The notes beneath the pieces are model-generated. The model was given only the letters and a program-made list of their open reading frames with translations, did not search any database and was not told the origin of the DNA. From Mytilus edulis (Eukaryota > Mollusca > Bivalvia > Mytilida > Mytilidae), in assembly GCF_963676685.1 (NCBI RefSeq), contig NC_092354.1:38782193-38846192 (forward strand): a stretch of DNA of 64,000 bases, read 5' to 3'. Numbering within the stretch: position 1 is the stretch's first letter; every line of letters starts with the position of its first letter. Positions 55,416-64,000 of this stretch are shown piece after piece. The position numbers and the translations under genes were made by a program.

Positions 55416-58400
55416 CTGAAAAATACAAAACAATAATCCTTAAAGATTTTCATAAATTTCATAATTCAAAATTCTATAGCATAGTTAATAGTATTTCTGG
55501 GTAGGATTTTTTTTCTGGTATTATATATGCACAGCCATGGTGTAGACTTGGAAGATAACTTTATTGTATTTTAAGCTTGGTTTTCATTCAAAATAGATTT
55601 TAATGTCAGAAATTGATTTATAAACTAGTGATGTTAAGCTGAGCAAAGTACGTATTTTAGAAGTTCCATTTTAGTAGCTATTTTGGCTAAAAATGCTATA
55701 AATGAAAAAGTCTGTGAAATTGTTACACGTTCTTTGGCATACTCAATGATATTTTAATGGATCAGCTGTAACGGCTTTTCACTTAATATTGGCTAAGTAA
55801 CAACTTTCAAATTCTATGCATTTCCATCAAACATTTTGGTTTAAGTGAACATCATTCATACGTTTAGGGATGTTGTCACTTCCGTTCCAATGTTGAGCGA
55901 GTGGTTAGAAAACTATAAAGCTATAATTCACAAATTATTCGGCAAATTGAATTCTCATAATTGTATTTCAGCACTGCTGTCGTTAGGGAATTGTGATTAA
56001 TTACCTACAGAACAAATATTATTTCTAGTTTATACTGCACTATGAGGATCAGTAAGACGCTTGATGAGTGTTTATAGTGCAGGGATACAGGCGATCCCCT
56101 CTATCTGGTAAATGGCATCATAAAGGCGTGCATAATTGACAAGTTTTTCTGGTGACAGACAAACTTGAAAGCAGTCTATTGGTTTTTCTTATTTCCCATT
56201 TTGTCATCCCATGGCCTTTCCTAGCTTTAAAAATTAATTATGGTATGGGTAGTTCTCTGTTTTGAAGGTCATATGTTGAACTGTAGTTGTTTAAGTCCTT
56301 GTCCTTCAGTTTTTTGTCTATAATTATATCAATGGCAATCATACCACATCTAGTTAATCTAATATAAAAAGCAATTCATCTTTGAGAGTCAGGATGGGGT
56401 TTACAGAATAGAAAGTAATTGGATAATACTACAGAACTAGAGGCTCAAAAAAAAAGGAGAAAAGTAGGCCTAAAAAATAAAAAAATAGATAATAATTACA
56501 TAAAAAGTTAAAGGATACAGTATTTATGGACCCCCATTCAGACCCTTATCTACAATTTATACTCACATCTATCATTAGATTTGGAGATTTGTATTGAATC
56601 ACCATGTATAGATCTGTAATTGTACTCACATCTATCATTAGATTTGGAGATTCGTATTGAATCACCATGTATAGATCTGTAATTGTAGTTGGTATTTACT
56701 TACATCTATCATTAGATTTAGAGATTCGTATTGAATCACCATGTATAGATCTGTAATTGTAGTTGGTATTTACTTACATCTATCATTAGATTTAGAGATT
56801 CGTATTGAATCACCATGTATAGATCTGTAATTGTAGTTGGTATTTACTTACATCTATCATTAGATTTAGAGATTCGTATTGAATCCCCATGTATAGATCT
56901 GTAATTGTAGTTGGTATTTACTTACATCTATCATTAGATTTAGAGATTCGTATTGAATCACCATGTATAGATCTGTAATTGTAGTTGGTATTTACTTACA
57001 TCTATCATTAGATTTAGAGATTCATATTGAATCACCATGTATAGATCTGTAATTGTAGTTGGTATTTACTTACATCTATCATTAAATTTAGAGATACGTA
57101 TTGAATCACCATGTATAGATCTGTAATTGTACTTACATCTATCATTAGATTTGGAGATTCGTATTGAATCACCATGTATAGATCTGTAATTGTAGTTGGT
57201 ATTTACTTACATCTATCATTAGATTTAGAGATTCGTATTGAATCACCATGTATAGATCTGTAATTGTAGTTGGTATTTACTTACATCTATCATTAGATTT
57301 AGAGATTCGTATTGAATCCCCATGTATAGATCTGTAATTGTAGTTGGTATTTACTTACATCTATCATTAGATTTAGAGATTCGTATTGAATCCCCATGTA
57401 TAGATCTGTAATTGTAGTTGGTATTTACTTACATCTATCATTAGATTTAGAGATTTGTATTGAATCACCATGTATAGATCTGTAATTGTAGTTGGTATTT
57501 ACTTACATCTATCATTAGATTTAGAGATTCGTATTGAATCCCCATGTATAGATCTGTAATTGTAGTTGGTATTTACTTACATCTATCATTAGATTTGGAG
57601 ATTCGTATTGAATCCCCATGTATAGATCTGTAATTGTAGTTGGTATTTACTTACATCTATCATTAGATTTGGAGATTCGTATTGAATCCCCATGTATAGA
57701 TCTGTAATTGTAGTTGGTATTAGCTAGCGTCTCTAACTCTATCTTCTCACGAAACATCAGTCTCGTTAATATCTAAAAAAAAACAGACAATCTTTATTGA
57801 AATACAGAATATATTGATTGATTGTTGGTGTTTTATCATCACTTTAAGCACCGCATTTGGGCTATTTCTTGGCGGTCAGTTGTTATGGGTGGAGAAAGCA
57901 GGAGTGCATTGAGAAAACCATAGACCTTCGATAGGAAAACTGATAATCCCAGTCAATTAATATTGGGAGTCAAGTGTACCCACACGACCAATCTAAGTGT
58001 TGACTGGCTAGTGATTACAGTAGTAGAGCTACTTAGACCACTTTGCCACCAAAGTCCAGCTTTTAAAATAGAGGCCGCCTTGGTTATTTATTTTCTCCCC
58101 TTGATTTAAAAAACCCCACTATAGGTACTACAAGTGAAGCTCACAATATATATGGTACCCCTACCCCTTGAATATTTCATGCTTTGGTTACGAGAAACCC
58201 ATAGAAAACTTTGAAGAATACTGGTGGTCGGTAGCTTCAAATATTTAGACAATTTTAATTCTGTTTTTTTTTTTTTTTTTTAAAGTTTTCTACAAATAAT
58301 TTTTACGTCAAGTTGCCATATATTGGTAAGATACCCACTAATAAACAGATGCCTTATATTCTAATAACATAACAATAATACTGTACACAAATTTCATTCT

Positions 58401-61400
58401 TACTCTTTGAAAAGCATAAGCATTTTTCATGATCTTTTCACCATAGTTAGTATTTGAGAAATAATCAATAGCTGTGGAGTTTGGAGCAAAGAATGTCAGT
58501 TGACATGGCGACGATGCTGTTCCACAGTAACCCATATCCCACGGTGGATCCTGTGTCCACGGTGGTATGGTAGCCAGTCCAACTTTGTTGAAGTAATTGT
58601 TGATTCCATAATTTGGTGGATATCCTTGCGACTCAAATGTACACTGCTGACTATAGAACCTTCGATCGCTCAAGTAGTTTTTCATACCAAGTGCTCTCAT
58701 GTAATCGTATGTCCTCCTAAAAAGTAGACAAATAGATACAGCGTATGATTCTACAAGCTGACAACAAACTTCAGTGAGTGCTATAAAGAAAACGTGGTAA
58801 GGAGAACTGTTTTTGGTTCGATTCTGTTAAGCAAAAAAGACTTCCGATTCATTTATTTGCATGGATACCAATTTCTGTTGATTGAGGAAAAATTGTATTT
58901 TAATAAATCTGATTTTGTGATTTTGCCAAAATTGTGAATAGAAGCTTATAGAAAATATGTACCTTATTAAACATTTAAAATCGTGGTTTATCTTACCTAT
59001 TGAATCCACAATAATTGCTATCCCGAAAAACATCGAAATAAAACTATGAAACATGATTTCCTATTAGCCAATCAAATAGTTGCTATATAATTTAAGGTAT
59101 TATAACACAATTGTATTGATTCCACTTTGTTATTGAAGACTTATATATCTATATGTATTATGTAATGTATAAGTCATTGTATGATTACCTATAATTGCTC
59201 ACATCCACTTTATTTGAACTTTGGTAGTAGTCTCATTGGCAATCATACCTCATCTCCTTATTTTTATATTCAATAAACATGTAATGTGCAGACTAAATTT
59301 GTATCATCTGTTTTCTCATAATAATTTTATTGTTGGTGCAATAAAAATTCTTAAAAGCGAAATAGGTTAAATCTATGTTAACTTAATGAATATGTTAACT
59401 TATTCAAAATCCTATACTTACAGCAACCAGAGATCACTACAGATAAGATTGGCCAGATCTAGGTAAGGTACACCCATGATTGTATCTATGAACTGTATTC
59501 TGCCATTGGTACACTCAATATCAGCCTGTGTAACCTTGGCTATTACTGTGTCACCTTGAACCCAGGTTTCTGAAGAAAAAAAGGTCAAAAGTGTGTTGAA
59601 GCTGAATATTTAATTGTTCATGACAAGACATTTCAAATGTTCTGTTTAAGGAATAATCAAAACATTACATAGATTTTTGATGAAAGAGTTTGTGAATATT
59701 AAAACAAACTGTTAGATCTTCAAAATCTAGAGGTATTGTTTTAAACTCTTAAAAATGACCTTGAAATTTTAGACATTTCTTTCCTCAGCTTAAAAAGTGA
59801 AAATATGTCACAATTGTGTTAAACTTACCATTTCTCTGTCTATAAATAGTTATCTTAGGATTTGTCCCTTCTAAATATAGACTAGTTCTGAACTGTCTAC
59901 TCTCATACTCTCCAACCATGTTAGACACTTGTACCTGTTGACCTGGCTGTAAAATGTGAAGTTTCAATACCTAAAACAGAATCAATAAAATATATATATT
60001 TAATATAAATAACTCCAATACAGTACAGTGAATCATGTATATAAAATTCACTCTCTAGACCATGGAAATCTGATCTTCTTTTTAAAAGTGTGTCTTTTTA
60101 TGTTGTAATGTTACACTACTGTTTGAGATTAGGGAGTATCTTAAAGCCTGTAACATTTTGTTATGCACCTGTATTAAGTCAGGAGTCTGTTGTACAGTCA
60201 TTTTTGTTTGTTGGTGTGGTTCATAGATGTTTCTTGTTTCTTGTTGGTCTAATTTTTAGTTTGAATTGTTTCATCTTTTAAAATTGGATTTCACCTAACC
60301 TACCTTGTCAATCAGCTTAGAATCAAAATTAAGTGACACCCACGGAACTCTCTTTATTTTTTCGAAGGCCTCTGCTGTAGGAGCAAATACATTGACCCCT
60401 GTCTGTGTAGTAAGGGTATTCCTTATCTCCTCTGAGGCTCTGTTAATCAACTGGTCAAATAATCTGAAGATAGAAAATATCACAAACTGAGGAATATTTT
60501 TTGCAAGAACTTGCAAATATTTGTTGATTAAGGAAAAATTGTGTTTTTGTGGTTTTTGTCAAATTTTCGTTAACAGGCCTATAGAAATTTGTAGATTTAA
60601 AACAAATTAAAATATTGGACAAGAACTGCATACCCTTCCATACCCTTCAGGTAAACAAAGATCACTCCAGGTTTTTGAATGGTTCGTATTCATCAAAATT
60701 TAGTTTCTTGTATAGAGTTTTGTTGTTGTTAGGCTTTTACGCATTTTTTTTCTTTCTAGACATGTTTTTCTTCTCAAAACAAATACATTGTGAAAATATG
60801 TACAAATATACTGTGAATCCTTTTTTTTCCATTGAATTATTAAAAATTCTCTTTTAAAGGTTTTTATAAATTCTTCATAAAAGCTCATGAAAATATGCAC
60901 TTTGTTGAACATTTAATTTCATGGTGATATCCTCAAAAATAACCAAACATACAAAATGTAGTAGAAAATATTCAAAACCTACGGTGAGTCTTCTGATATC
61001 TGCTGTCGTACTGTATTATAGATGAAACCTAGCAAGCGATCACACACATGTATCACCCCATTGTTGACTGTTATATTTCCCAATGTTATCGCTGACGTGA
61101 CTCCACCACTATTGACATAAACTGAAAGAGATGAAGAAAAATATATATTGAGGACAGATGGCCATTGGGAATAAAGAAAACACCTCAAGCAACAAATTTG
61201 AACTGAAGAAAAAAAAATTTAAAAAATTAAACCCTAAATATGAAATAGGTCCAGTCAGAATTATCTGACGTTCTGGCGATACATACTATAGAAATGATCC
61301 ATAAAAGTATGATCTTTAGGAAATAACAATATTAATTTAATAGTAATGTCTAATTGTGTGCTGCTATATTGATGCTGATAATTTTAAAATATCATTTAAT

Positions 61401-63974
61401 CTAATTGTAAAGACTTTTCTGTAAGAAATACAGAATTGTTTTCCTTTCAACGAAAAAAAAAAAAAATGTTCTCTGTACAAGGGGAGATAACTCTGATTAA
61501 AAAATGAACTAACAAATTTACTTTTATGTTACGAAAAATTTTAAAATAGCCATCTTCTTTAACTACAAAATTCTAACAAAACATTGATTTTTTCAGTAAT
61601 CTGTATTTAATCAAAACAATTTATAACAATATTACACAACCAGTATCTTGAAAACTTTGAATGATATTTTTTACAATATTCATATTTTCAACTGGCCTTT
61701 CTTAGGATCTTCAAATGTATTTTAATTATTTTTTTTATTATAAATCTGTCAAACATTTTCAAATTTAACACCTGTTTCTTACCATTATATGGATATGGTT
61801 TACGTATTGACAGAGCTCTCTGATTGGCATTAAGAAATCCCTGATTGTGATTCACATAAGTTGTAAAAAGCGCAGCATTCTTTATGTAATGTGCCCTGAC
61901 AACCTGTAAATATAATAGAAATTTAAGCACATGATAAAATAAAAAATAGTACGCATGGATTTTGAATCTGACTAAAATACAGATTGATCTACATGAATTT
62001 AACATCGATAGTGAAAAATTCTAATAATTTATTGCGTCCCTTTTTAAATATTCACAGACTGTTAAAGATTTGAAAAAGCTTTGTTTTACTTTCTTTTCTG
62101 AAGACCATATTTTAATCCTCAGGAATTTATTTGCAAAAGTGGCTGTTCCAATTCAAGAAAAGTACACAGAGGTCATGTAGCATGCTTGAACTCATAACAA
62201 GTCAGGTTAATTTTGGTCTAATCAGAAAATTGTTGCCAATAGTCTGATAAATATATCTGCCAAGCAAAAGTTGTCATCACAAAATTTAAACTATCAAGGA
62301 TTTGATGAAAAGACAATCATGAATTGTTTCATTTGTTATCACAATTGTTTAACATACAAATCTTCAGAAGTTTGAACATAGAAAAATTCAATTTGTGGTT
62401 CCCTCCATACCTCATGTAACTTCTGTACATCTTGTTGAAGGTCTCTAAGTTTAGATGAATCTATTCTATCTATAGCAGCATCATTAGGTACAAAGAGCGT
62501 AAATCGTCCGTCGTAATTCTGGAGATCTTTGATTGGATCATAAAACTGTCCAGAAATTGATAACTTATTCAAGATCTCAGCATAAAACTTCCTACAAATA
62601 AGAGAAAATAGTAAAGTTAATAATGTTAAACAAAACAGCTACACAAAATTAAAGCACTATATTGAATGTACCTTAGTACACAACAAATAGAATTGTTGTG
62701 CATTAAAGAGACTATAATCATCCATCATGTACATGTATATTGCAAAACTAAAGTTAGTAAATTTGATTATCTCCCCTTTAACATTTAGGAACAGAAATAT
62801 GTATGATTTTTACCTAATTTGATTTGATTTTTTTGGATGTTTAACCCCACTTTCAAAACTATTGGCTTTTTTGTGAAGGATAGTTAATAGTGGAGGATAC
62901 AGAAGTGCCTGGTGAAAAGAGATACATGTACTGACAACCCTGATCAAATTCGTTGTTTCAGAATCTAATGCATCCTGGGTAATATTTTCAAAAGTGTACA
63001 CCAAAACGTCCTGATTGGTTAAAAATGTCATAAACAATGGAAATTTAACCAATGACGTGACGTTATTTTCATTTTGGGGTACGAACAATGAAATTACCCA
63101 TGATGCTTTAGATTCTGAAACGGCCAATAAGATTGCACCTGCCATATTTGGGTAGGAATTAAAAACTTTAATTTTGGCTAGAGATACAGTAATTGAAATA
63201 CTTCAACCACTCAGCCATTGAAACCATAACAACAATTTTGAGTTAGACATGTAAATTGTATATTTGTATGCTTTATGCATCTTCTCTCTCAACGTCTATT
63301 GTTGAAGATGCTGTGTTGACGTCTGTGTCATCAAGTTGCCATTCCATTGATGTACACACCACATCTCCTTTTATTCATATTTTAGAACAAAATCAAACTT
63401 TCACTTCAGTGACTTACAGGCATGGGGTAATCGTAATCAGTAATCGTAATCAGCTGTAATCAATTACATTTTGCAGTGTAATCACTGACTTACTGTGGAT
63501 TCATTATTATTTGTTGGATACAAATTTTCGTGGGTTTTAGGTGAACCACGAATTCAAAAATCAATGAACTACAAATTTTCTATGGCTACTAGTTTGTATT
63601 GCAGATATAGGAAAACCATGAATCAAATATCTGCAAAAATGCAAGTTTTCTTCAATCCAAGAAAATTTTTAACCACAAAAATAAATGATCGGCAGAGTTG
63701 GCTTTCCGGTTGTCAGGTGTGAGTGTATATTCATAAGTTTTTGAAAGATACTCTTAGAAAGCTTATTTAGTAGGACTTCTGTGACTTACGTAGAATTGAC
63801 TTTGGGATTGTCTGGAGTCTGTGTATATTCATAAGATGTCTTTAGACTAGTCTTATCAATCCAGATCATAAGTCCATGAACCACACCATTTACACCAACC
63901 AAATCTTTCTGCTCTGGTGAAACAATGGCTCCATTCACAAAGAACGTTGTTGGTCCAAACCAACCAGATATTGC
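55207..63974 (-). CDS. Multi-domain fasciclin (FAS1) protein, 3' part of gene, ten exons
   Basis: Exons in transcript order: 63974-63790, 62591-62411, 61903-61783, 61121-60983, 60463-60304, 59970-59829, 59569-59422, 58716-58404, 57772-57655, 55415-55207. All have AG acceptors and GT donors and matching phases. Together they give 1,716 nt, 571 residues plus stop. FAS1 (fasciclin/TGFBI-type) domains are extracellular adhesion modules. The end of one domain and three complete domains are present, each complete one built from three exons. After the last domain (ending YVPDD) comes a Ser-rich linker and a hydrophobic run (PILLLVVLFLWI), which could be a GPI signal or a short-tailed membrane anchor. 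The N-terminus lies beyond the right edge. Confidence 0.88.
56215..56355 (+). repeat. Fragment of common mussel-type repeat
   Basis: GAAGGTCATATGTTGAACTG and TGGCAATCATACCACATCTA; related pieces at 59195 and 60090. Recognised from memory as part of a frequent Mytilus repeat. Confidence 0.5.
56383..56548. mobile_element. MITE-like element, copy 3 of the purine/pyrimidine family
   Basis: Ends TGAGAGTCAGGATGGGG and CCCCCATTCAGACCCTTA are degenerate inverted repeats like those of 51899-52116. The purine-rich interior contains TTTACAGAATAGAAAG. It lies in the last FAS1 intron. Confidence 0.45.
56565..57725 (-). repeat. Exon-plus-splice-donor minisatellite, 74-bp unit, 16 copies
   Basis: Unit starts at 56565, 56628, 56702, 56776, 56850, 56924, 56998, 57072, 57135, 57209, 57283, 57357, 57431, 57505, 57579 and 57653. 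Period is 74, with two 63-bp units. The last unit is the 3' end of the FAS1 exon itself. Every full unit on the minus strand carries the exon-derived coding stretch, a GTAAGT-like donor and an ACAATTACAG acceptor-like site. Continuing past the real donor meets TAA two codons later. The unit length is not a multiple of three. Confidence 0.95.
57655..57772 (-). CDS. FAS1 gene exon: fourth domain, middle; source of the minisatellite
   Basis: 118 nt, phase 0 start (ILTRLMFREKIELETLANT), ending HGDSIRISKSNDR plus one base at a GTAAGT donor. The last ~66 nt of this exon plus the donor are the unit of the adjacent 74-bp minisatellite. Splicing to 55415 restores the frame with a Phe codon. Confidence 0.85.
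57815..58057 (-). mobile_element. tRNA-derived SINE (minus strand) in FAS1 intron
   Basis: The right end on the minus strand reads GGTGGCAAAGTGGTCTAAG, an A-box-like tRNA head. The body contains ATAGGAAAACTGATAATCCC and a left end TGATTGATTGTTGGTG. It resembles mollusc SINEs that share this head and body (recalled, not searched). Confidence 0.6.
58404..58716 (-). CDS. FAS1 gene exon: fourth domain, start, with extra Cys-containing segment
   Basis: 313 nt, clearly longer than the matching exons of domains two and three (181, 160). The extra stretch contains three Cys and Pro/Trp-rich sequence (PPWTQDPPWDMGYCG). CQLTFFAPNSTAIDYF is the FAS1 block. Ends in phase 0 at GTAAGA. Confidence 0.85.
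59195..59268 (+). repeat. Fragment of common mussel-type repeat
   Basis: GTAGTCTCATTGGCAATCAT then ACCTCATCTCC, the 3' end of the same dispersed family as 56215 and 60090. In a FAS1 intron. Confidence 0.5.
59422..59569 (-). CDS. FAS1 gene exon: third domain, end
   Basis: 148 nt. ADIECTNGRIQFIDTIMG is the C-terminal FAS1 block, with Arg-Ile-Gln in place of the usual Val-Val-His. Two bases in, two out; donor GTAAGT. Confidence 0.85.
59829..59970 (-). CDS. FAS1 gene exon: third domain, middle
   Basis: 142 nt, phase 0 start with VLKLHILQPGQQVQ (LxxHI segment). Leaves one base at a GTAAGT donor. Confidence 0.85.
60090..60281 (+). repeat. Fragment of common mussel-type repeat
   Basis: TTATGTTGTAATGTTACACT, CTGTATTAAGTCAGGAGTCT and TTTGAATTGTTTCATCTTTT segments of a frequent dispersed repeat. 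In a FAS1 intron; the open frame here is not a gene. Confidence 0.5.
60304..60463 (-). CDS. FAS1 gene exon: third domain, start
   Basis: 160 nt. TGVNVFAPTAEAFEKI matches the FAS1 FAPTxxAF block. Ends in phase 0 at GTAGGT. Confidence 0.85.
60983..61121 (-). CDS. FAS1 gene exon: second domain, end
   Basis: 139 nt. ITVNNGVIHVCDRLLGF is the conserved NGVIH FAS1 block. Two bases in, two bases out; donor GTAGGT. Confidence 0.85.
61783..61903 (-). CDS. FAS1 gene exon: second domain, middle
   Basis: 121 nt, starting in phase 0 with VVRAHYIKNAALFTT, which corresponds to the LLxYHI segment of FAS1. It leaves one base at a GTAAGA donor. Confidence 0.85.
62411..62591 (-). CDS. FAS1 gene exon: second domain, start
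   Basis: 181 nt. DGRFTLFVPNDAAIDRI is the H1-type FAS1 block. It begins with one base completing a Thr codon and ends in phase 0 at a GTATGG donor. Confidence 0.85.
62954..63121. mobile_element. Fold-back (long inverted repeat) element in FAS1 intron
   Basis: GTTTCAGAATCTAATGCATC (62954) and GATGCTTTAGATTCTGAAAC (to 63121) are inverted copies. The arms extend inward with mismatches through GGGTAAT, GTAC.CCAAAA and ATTGGTTAAA, so most of the 168 bp can pair. A minus-strand open frame crosses it but is explained by the palindrome. Confidence 0.75.
63422..63490 (+). repeat. TAATCGTAATCAG simple repeat
   Basis: A short run of alternating TAATCG and TAATCAG words in the FAS1 intron. No gene. Confidence 0.6.
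63790..63974 (-). CDS. FAS1 gene exon: end of first visible domain
   Basis: 185 nt, phase 0 start, two bases left over. GVNGVVHGLMIWIDKTSL is the conserved C-terminal FAS1 block (NGVVH..D). The acceptor TTTTCAG is at 63976-63975; the donor is GTAAGT. Confidence 0.85.
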
Positions 63975-64000
63975 CTGAAAACAGAAATTTCATCCAAAAT

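Noticed and set aside
56565-57655. CRISPR-like regular array
   Set aside because: Unit and spacer are not distinguishable; the whole 74-bp unit repeats and derives from an adjacent exon. The genome is eukaryotic.
62810-63145. 111-codon minus-strand frame in a FAS1 intron
   Set aside because: It spans the fold-back element, interrupts no splice phase (63790 joins 62591 perfectly), and has no FAS1 motif.

Overview
The window looks like nuclear DNA of a bivalve mollusc, most likely a Mytilus-type mussel. It is AT-rich and eukaryotic. Split genes have GT/AG introns, and there are several non-LTR retrotransposons, MITEs and tRNA-derived SINEs. Scattered fragments (for example 28.2, 29.2, 48.4, 56.2, 59.2 and 60.1 kb) match, from memory, repeats that are very common in mussel genomes. 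No database search was possible, so the species is an inference.

Layout. (1) 1-27667: a tandem array with a unit of about 1,445 bp. Each unit carries one tRNA-Glu(UUC) gene on the minus strand and one tRNA-Gly(GCC) gene on the plus strand, pointing away from each other. Nine intact Glu and eight intact Gly genes are present. The array continues beyond the left edge. Three units contain a virtually identical full-length LINE of 4.94 kb at exactly the same site, so unit plus LINE was amplified as a higher-order repeat of 9.35 or 10.79 kb. The array ends at a tRNA-Gly/tRNA-Glu chimeric deletion junction (27604/27607). (2) 27668-38366: gene-poor DNA with dispersed and tandem repeats, a Harbinger-like MITE, a possible SINE, local duplications and two weakly supported minus-strand exons. 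(3) 38367-43489: a second, diverged LINE with a 9-bp target duplication; its ORF2 has one frameshift. (4) 43636-45724: three minus-strand exons joined by matching phases, the last 120 codons of an unrecognised gene. (5) 45.7-55.2 kb: a 5'-truncated LINE, a 77-bp minisatellite, MITEs and dispersed repeats. (6) 55207-63974 and beyond the right edge: the 3' part of a minus-strand gene for a multi-domain fasciclin (FAS1) protein. Ten exons encode 571 residues, with a hydrophobic C-terminus that could be a GPI or membrane anchor.

Most notable points. In both autonomous LINE families ORF2 is in the same frame as ORF1 and separated from it only by one UAG. The catalytic start of the endonuclease lies before the first ORF2 AUG, which suggests readthrough or non-AUG initiation. 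In the FAS1 gene, the 3' end of one exon together with its splice donor has been amplified into a 16-copy, 74-bp minisatellite in the following intron, giving a row of duplicate donors. The tRNA array has captured a LINE as part of its repeating unit, and a 73-bp piece of the LINE leader also lies on the other side of the tRNA-Glu gene in each LINE-bearing unit.
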